A DNA stretch of 7,203 bases from JAPYTU01 sp036166735. Lineage in GTDB: Bacteria; Bacteroidota; Bacteroidia; Cytophagales; MED-G16. A program made the translations under genes and the position numbers. The DNA lies in assembly GCA_036166735.1 (NCBI GenBank), contig JAYZHG010000138.1, positions 1-7,203 on the forward strand. The letters are read 5' to 3'. A model generated the notes under the pieces. It was not told the origin of the DNA. It searched no databases and saw nothing but the letters and a program-made list of their open reading frames with translations. Positions within the stretch are counted from its first letter, which is position 1, and each line of letters begins with the position of its first letter. Positions 5,005 through 7,203 of the stretch are shown one piece after another.

Positions 5005-6843
5005 TTGAATATAAAAATTGCTAGCTCTAATTTAAATCAAATACCCTTAGACTGGGACAGAAATTATTCTAATATTAAAACAAGTATTTTAGAATCAATA
5101 AAAAATAATGTTAAAGTTCTATGTTTACCTGAATTAGCAATCACCGGATATGGATGTCAGGATTTATTTTTCACTAAATGGGTAATTGAAAAAGCAAAAT
5201 TAGAATTAATTAAAATTCAAAAATTATGCAATCAAATTACAGTTATTGTAGGACTTCCTCTTGACTATAAAAACAAAACATACAATACTTGCTGTATAAT
5301 AAATAATAAAGAAATTAAAGGTTTTTTTGTAAAAAGTAATCTTCCAAACGACGGAATCCATTATGAAAAAAGATGGTTTGAACCTTGGAATTTAGGAGAA
5401 AAAAAAGAAATATTTTTTAATGGAAAAAAAGTACCAATAGGTACAATTCAATATGAATATAATAAAGATTTAACAATTGGTTTTGAAATATGTAGAGATT
5501 CTTGGGATAAAGAAAGACCTCTAAAATATATCGATACAAATAAAAAACATCTATTAATATTACATTCTAATGCAAGTCACTATGCATTTCATAAGTTTAA
5601 CTTTAGAAAAAATCAAGTAATAGATAGCTCAAAAAAATATGATTGTACATATATCTCTTGCAACCTTTTAGGAAATGAATCTGGAAAATCAATTTTTGAA
5701 GGCGATACTATTCTTGCTCAAAAAGGAAAACTTCTTCATATAAGCAAAAGATTTTCATTTAAAAATGTTATTAGTAATATCTATGATATAGATTTAGAAA
5801 AGACATCAACAAAATATATTGATTCAAAAACAAATATTTTTGAAGAATTTATTAATGCAGCATCTCTTGCTCTATTTGATTATAATATTAAAAGTAAATG
5901 TCATGGTTTTACAGTCTCTTTAAGTGGCGGAGCAGATTCATCATGTACAGTAATGTTAGTTTATGAGATGATTAGGAGAGCAATACTTGAACTTGGTGAA
6001 AAAGAAGTTATTAATAAACTAAACTTAAAAAATCTTCAAGAAAATGATTATTCGATAAATACAATAATGAAAAATATACTTATTACTGTATATCAAAAAT
6101 CAAAAAATTCATCCTTAGATACTGAATTATCAGCTAAAAAACTAGCTCGATTCATATCATCTACTCATTTTAAATGGTCAATAAATGAAGAAATTGATAG
6201 TATAATAAGTAAAATTTCAAAAAAAACTAAACAAACTTATAATTGGGAAAAAGATAACATTGCAATGCAAAACATTCAAGCAAGAGTTAGATCTCCTTTT
6301 ATATGGTTTATTGCTAATACCAATAATATGTTATTACTATCAACCTCAAATAGAAGTGAAAATGCTGTTGGATATTCAACTATGGACGGAGATACAAGTG
6401 GATCAATATCTCCTATTGCAGGAATTGATAAAGTATTTATTAAAAAATTACTTATTTACCTAAAAGAAAAATATAATTACAACTGTTTAAATAATGTGTT
6501 AAATCTTGAACCAAGTGCCGAGTTAAAACCAAAAAAATTTAATCAAAAAGATGAAGATGATCTTATGCCATATTCTATTTTATCAAGAATTGAAAGAGAA
6601 GCAATCAAAGAAAGGTTGAGTCCAAAAAATATTTATGATAAAATTAAAAAAGAAAAAATATGTACTAATAATGAACTAAAAAAGTATATAAAAAAATTTT
6701 TTAACCTTCTAGGTAAAAATCAATGGAAAAGAGAAAGAACTGCACCTAGCTTTCATTTTGATGATTATAGCCTAGATCCATCAACATGGTACAAATTTCC
6801 AATATTATCCAGTAATTTTAAACAAGAAACAGAAGAATTATAA
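5005..6843 (+). CDS. nadE: Glutamine-dependent NAD+ synthase
   Basis: Forms NAD+ from nicotinate adenine dinucleotide, ATP and glutamine, the final step of NAD+ synthesis. It has 612 residues in two domains. The N-terminal nitrilase-like glutaminase (about 1-270) has its triad E43 (LPELAITGYG), K110 (VKSNLP) and C163 (FEICRDSW). The C-terminal synthetase has the ATP pyrophosphatase loop SGGADSS (307-313), then NIQARVR (423-429), TSNRSENAVGYSTMDGDTSG (around 449-468) and a C-terminal QWKRERTAPSFHFDD. The TMDGDTSGSISPIAG stretch and that tail are those I associate with the long Bacteroidetes form, so the enzyme should release ammonia from glutamine and channel it between the domains. The start is TTG at 5005, giving MNIKIASSNLNQ, the expected first strand; there is no ATG nearby. 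It lies 34 bp after rnc with a candidate promoter of its own, and 1 bp from the convergent yidD stop. Confidence 0.96.
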   Translation: MNIKIASSNLNQIPLDWDRNYSNIKTSILESIKNNVKVLCLPELAITGYGCQDLFFTKWVIEKAKLELIKIQKLCNQITVIVGLPLDYKNKTYNTCCIINNKEIKGFFVKSNLPNDGIHYEKRWFEPWNLGEKKEIFFNGKKVPIGTIQYEYNKDLTIGFEICRDSWDKERPLKYIDTNKKHLLILHSNASHYAFHKFNFRKNQVIDSSKKYDCTYISCNLLGNESGKSIFEGDTILAQKGKLLHISKRFSFKNVISNIYDIDLEKTSTKYIDSKTNIFEEFINAASLALFDYNIKSKCHGFTVSLSGGADSSCTVMLVYEMIRRAILELGEKEVINKLNLKNLQENDYSINTIMKNILITVYQKSKNSSLDTELSAKKLARFISSTHFKWSINEEIDSIISKISKKTKQTYNWEKDNIAMQNIQARVRSPFIWFIANTNNMLLLSTSNRSENAVGYSTMDGDTSGSISPIAGIDKVFIKKLLIYLKEKYNYNCLNNVLNLEPSAELKPKKFNQKDEDDLMPYSILSRIEREAIKERLSPKNIYDKIKKEKICTNNELKKYIKKFFNLLGKNQWKRERTAPSFHFDDYSLDPSTWYKFPILSSNFKQETEEL

Positions 6844-6844
6844 A

Positions 6845-7060
6845 CTACTTTACTGGATCTTTACCACTTCCTCCCCATGGATGACATCTTAATATTCTTT
6901 TTAGACCTAAAAAGGTTCCATAAAAAAAACCATACTTTAAAATTGCTTGTTTAGAATACTCTGAACATGTAGGTTCAAACCTACAAGATCGTGGAAAAAT
7001 TGGTGAAATTAAATACTGATAAAATAAAATAGGTACTATAAATAATTTCCTAATATTCAT
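6845..7060 (-). CDS. yidD: Membrane protein insertion efficiency factor YidD
   Basis: A 71-residue membrane-associated protein that helps YidC/Sec-dependent insertion of inner-membrane proteins. An N-terminal hydrophobic amphipathic stretch (LFIVPILFYQYLISPIF, 6-22) is followed by the family core: CRFEPTCSEYSKQAILKYG (26-44), then LKRILRCHPWGGSGKDPV (53-70). The conserved cysteines C26, C32 and C59 are present. The length is at the short end for the family because the tail stops right after DPVK, where many members continue; nothing essential seems lost. It is a lone minus-strand gene, not beside rnpA/rpmH/yidC as in many bacteria. Its TAG lies 1 bp from the nadE TAA and its ATG faces a divergent exported-protein gene. 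I see no clear minus-strand TAnnTTTG upstream of it. Confidence 0.95.
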   Translation of the reverse strand: MNIRKLFIVPILFYQYLISPIFPRSCRFEPTCSEYSKQAILKYGFFYGTFLGLKRILRCHPWGGSGKDPVK

Positions 7061-7071
7061 TGATTAAATAA

Positions 7072-7079
7072 TATATTTG
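7072..7079 (+). promoter_or_regulatory. Candidate -7 element for the last gene
   Basis: TATATTTG is a perfect match to the Bacteroidetes TAnnTTTG element, 15 bp before the ATG at 7095, in the 34-bp gap between yidD and the divergent partial gene. No TTG is found at the proper -33 distance (about 7050), so this is a weaker case than the acpP and nadE promoters. The implied leader would be only about 10 nt. Confidence 0.35.
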
Positions 7080-7094
7080 CACTTTATAAAAATA

Positions 7095-7203
7095 ATGAAA
7101 AATATTATAATTCTATCTTCACTACTTCTCATCATATTTATTAATTTTAATAAGCTTTTAGCAAAATCCGATACAATTTCAATTAATAATTTAAAATTAA
7201 ATC
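7095..7203 (+). CDS. Start of an exported protein, cut by the window end
   Basis: Only the first 36 codons are inside the window. The ATG at 7095 gives MKNIIILSSLLLIIFINF followed by NKLLAKSDTISINNLKLN. A short positive N-terminus, a hydrophobic core of about 15 residues and a small-residue site around LLA-KS look like a Sec signal peptide, with likely cleavage after A24. There is no cysteine near the cleavage site, so it is not a typical lipoprotein. The mature part is too short to identify; it could be a periplasmic or outer membrane protein. An A-rich ATAAAAATA leader and a -7 element precede it. It diverges from yidD. The frame stays open to the last base, and codon use (A/T-ending) resembles the neighbours. 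Confidence 0.7.
   Translation, partial: MKNIIILSSLLLIIFINFNKLLAKSDTISINNLKLN

Noticed and set aside
6260..6463. Open frame of 67 codons on the plus strand, second frame within nadE
   Set aside because: Lies over the most conserved synthetase motifs of NadE in another frame; a compositional shadow.
6845..7060. A minus-strand promoter for yidD in 7061-7110
   Set aside because: Minus-strand TATTTTTC and similar T-runs come near TAnnTTTG but none matches fully with a TTG at the right spacing, so I did not list one.
1..7203. tRNA, rRNA, CRISPR array, insertion sequence, phage or defence genes
   Set aside because: No cloverleaf-like or rRNA-like stretch, no regularly spaced repeats, no transposase or recombinase motifs; nearly every base is accounted for by housekeeping genes.

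Overview
The window is a gene-dense, very AT-rich stretch (roughly a quarter G+C by eye) from a member of the Bacteroidota, most likely class Flavobacteriia. Four things support this: the acpP-fabF-rnc order; a pyruvate kinase preceded by a member of the Bacteroidetes-restricted IPExxxVDY family; a glutamine-dependent NAD+ synthase of the long Bacteroidetes type; and promoters of the TTG/TAnnTTTG kind used by Bacteroidetes, with A-rich leaders lacking Shine-Dalgarno sequences. The tiny or absent intergenic gaps and the high AT content suggest a streamlined genome, such as those of small marine flavobacteria. This placement is inference.

Layout. 45-812 (+) is a PhnP-like metallo-beta-lactamase-fold hydrolase. 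It converges on, and overlaps by 4 nt, a minus-strand operon transcribed from about 2661 down to 809: a divergent IPExxxVDY-family protein followed by pyruvate kinase (pyk), joined by an ATGA stop/start overlap. A 95-bp divergent region (2662-2756) carries a strong-looking Bacteroidetes promoter for the plus-strand block acpP (2757-2993), fabF (3025-4278) and rnc (4278-4970, GTG start fused to the fabF TAG). nadE (5005-6843) follows, with its own candidate promoter laid over the rnc stop codon. yidD (6845-7060) lies on the minus strand and converges on nadE with a 1-bp gap. Diverging from yidD is the start of a gene for an exported protein (7095 to the window end), cut by the boundary.

Function. 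The content is core housekeeping: glycolytic ATP and pyruvate formation (Pyk), fatty acid elongation (AcpP, FabF), double-stranded RNA processing (RNase III), NAD+ synthesis (NadE) and membrane protein insertion (YidD). The divergent promoters place pyruvate production and acyl-chain synthesis back to back, so they could be controlled from one site.

I see no tRNA, rRNA, CRISPR array, insertion sequence, phage gene or defence system, and no convincing intrinsic terminator. There is no gene-free stretch longer than 95 bp. I do not find a new multi-gene system. The more interesting signals are small: an IPExxxVDY protein whose namesake motif has decayed, a hairpin that encloses the fabF start codon, a promoter embedded in the rnc stop, a palindrome between the divergent operons, and extensive use of TTG/GTG starts.
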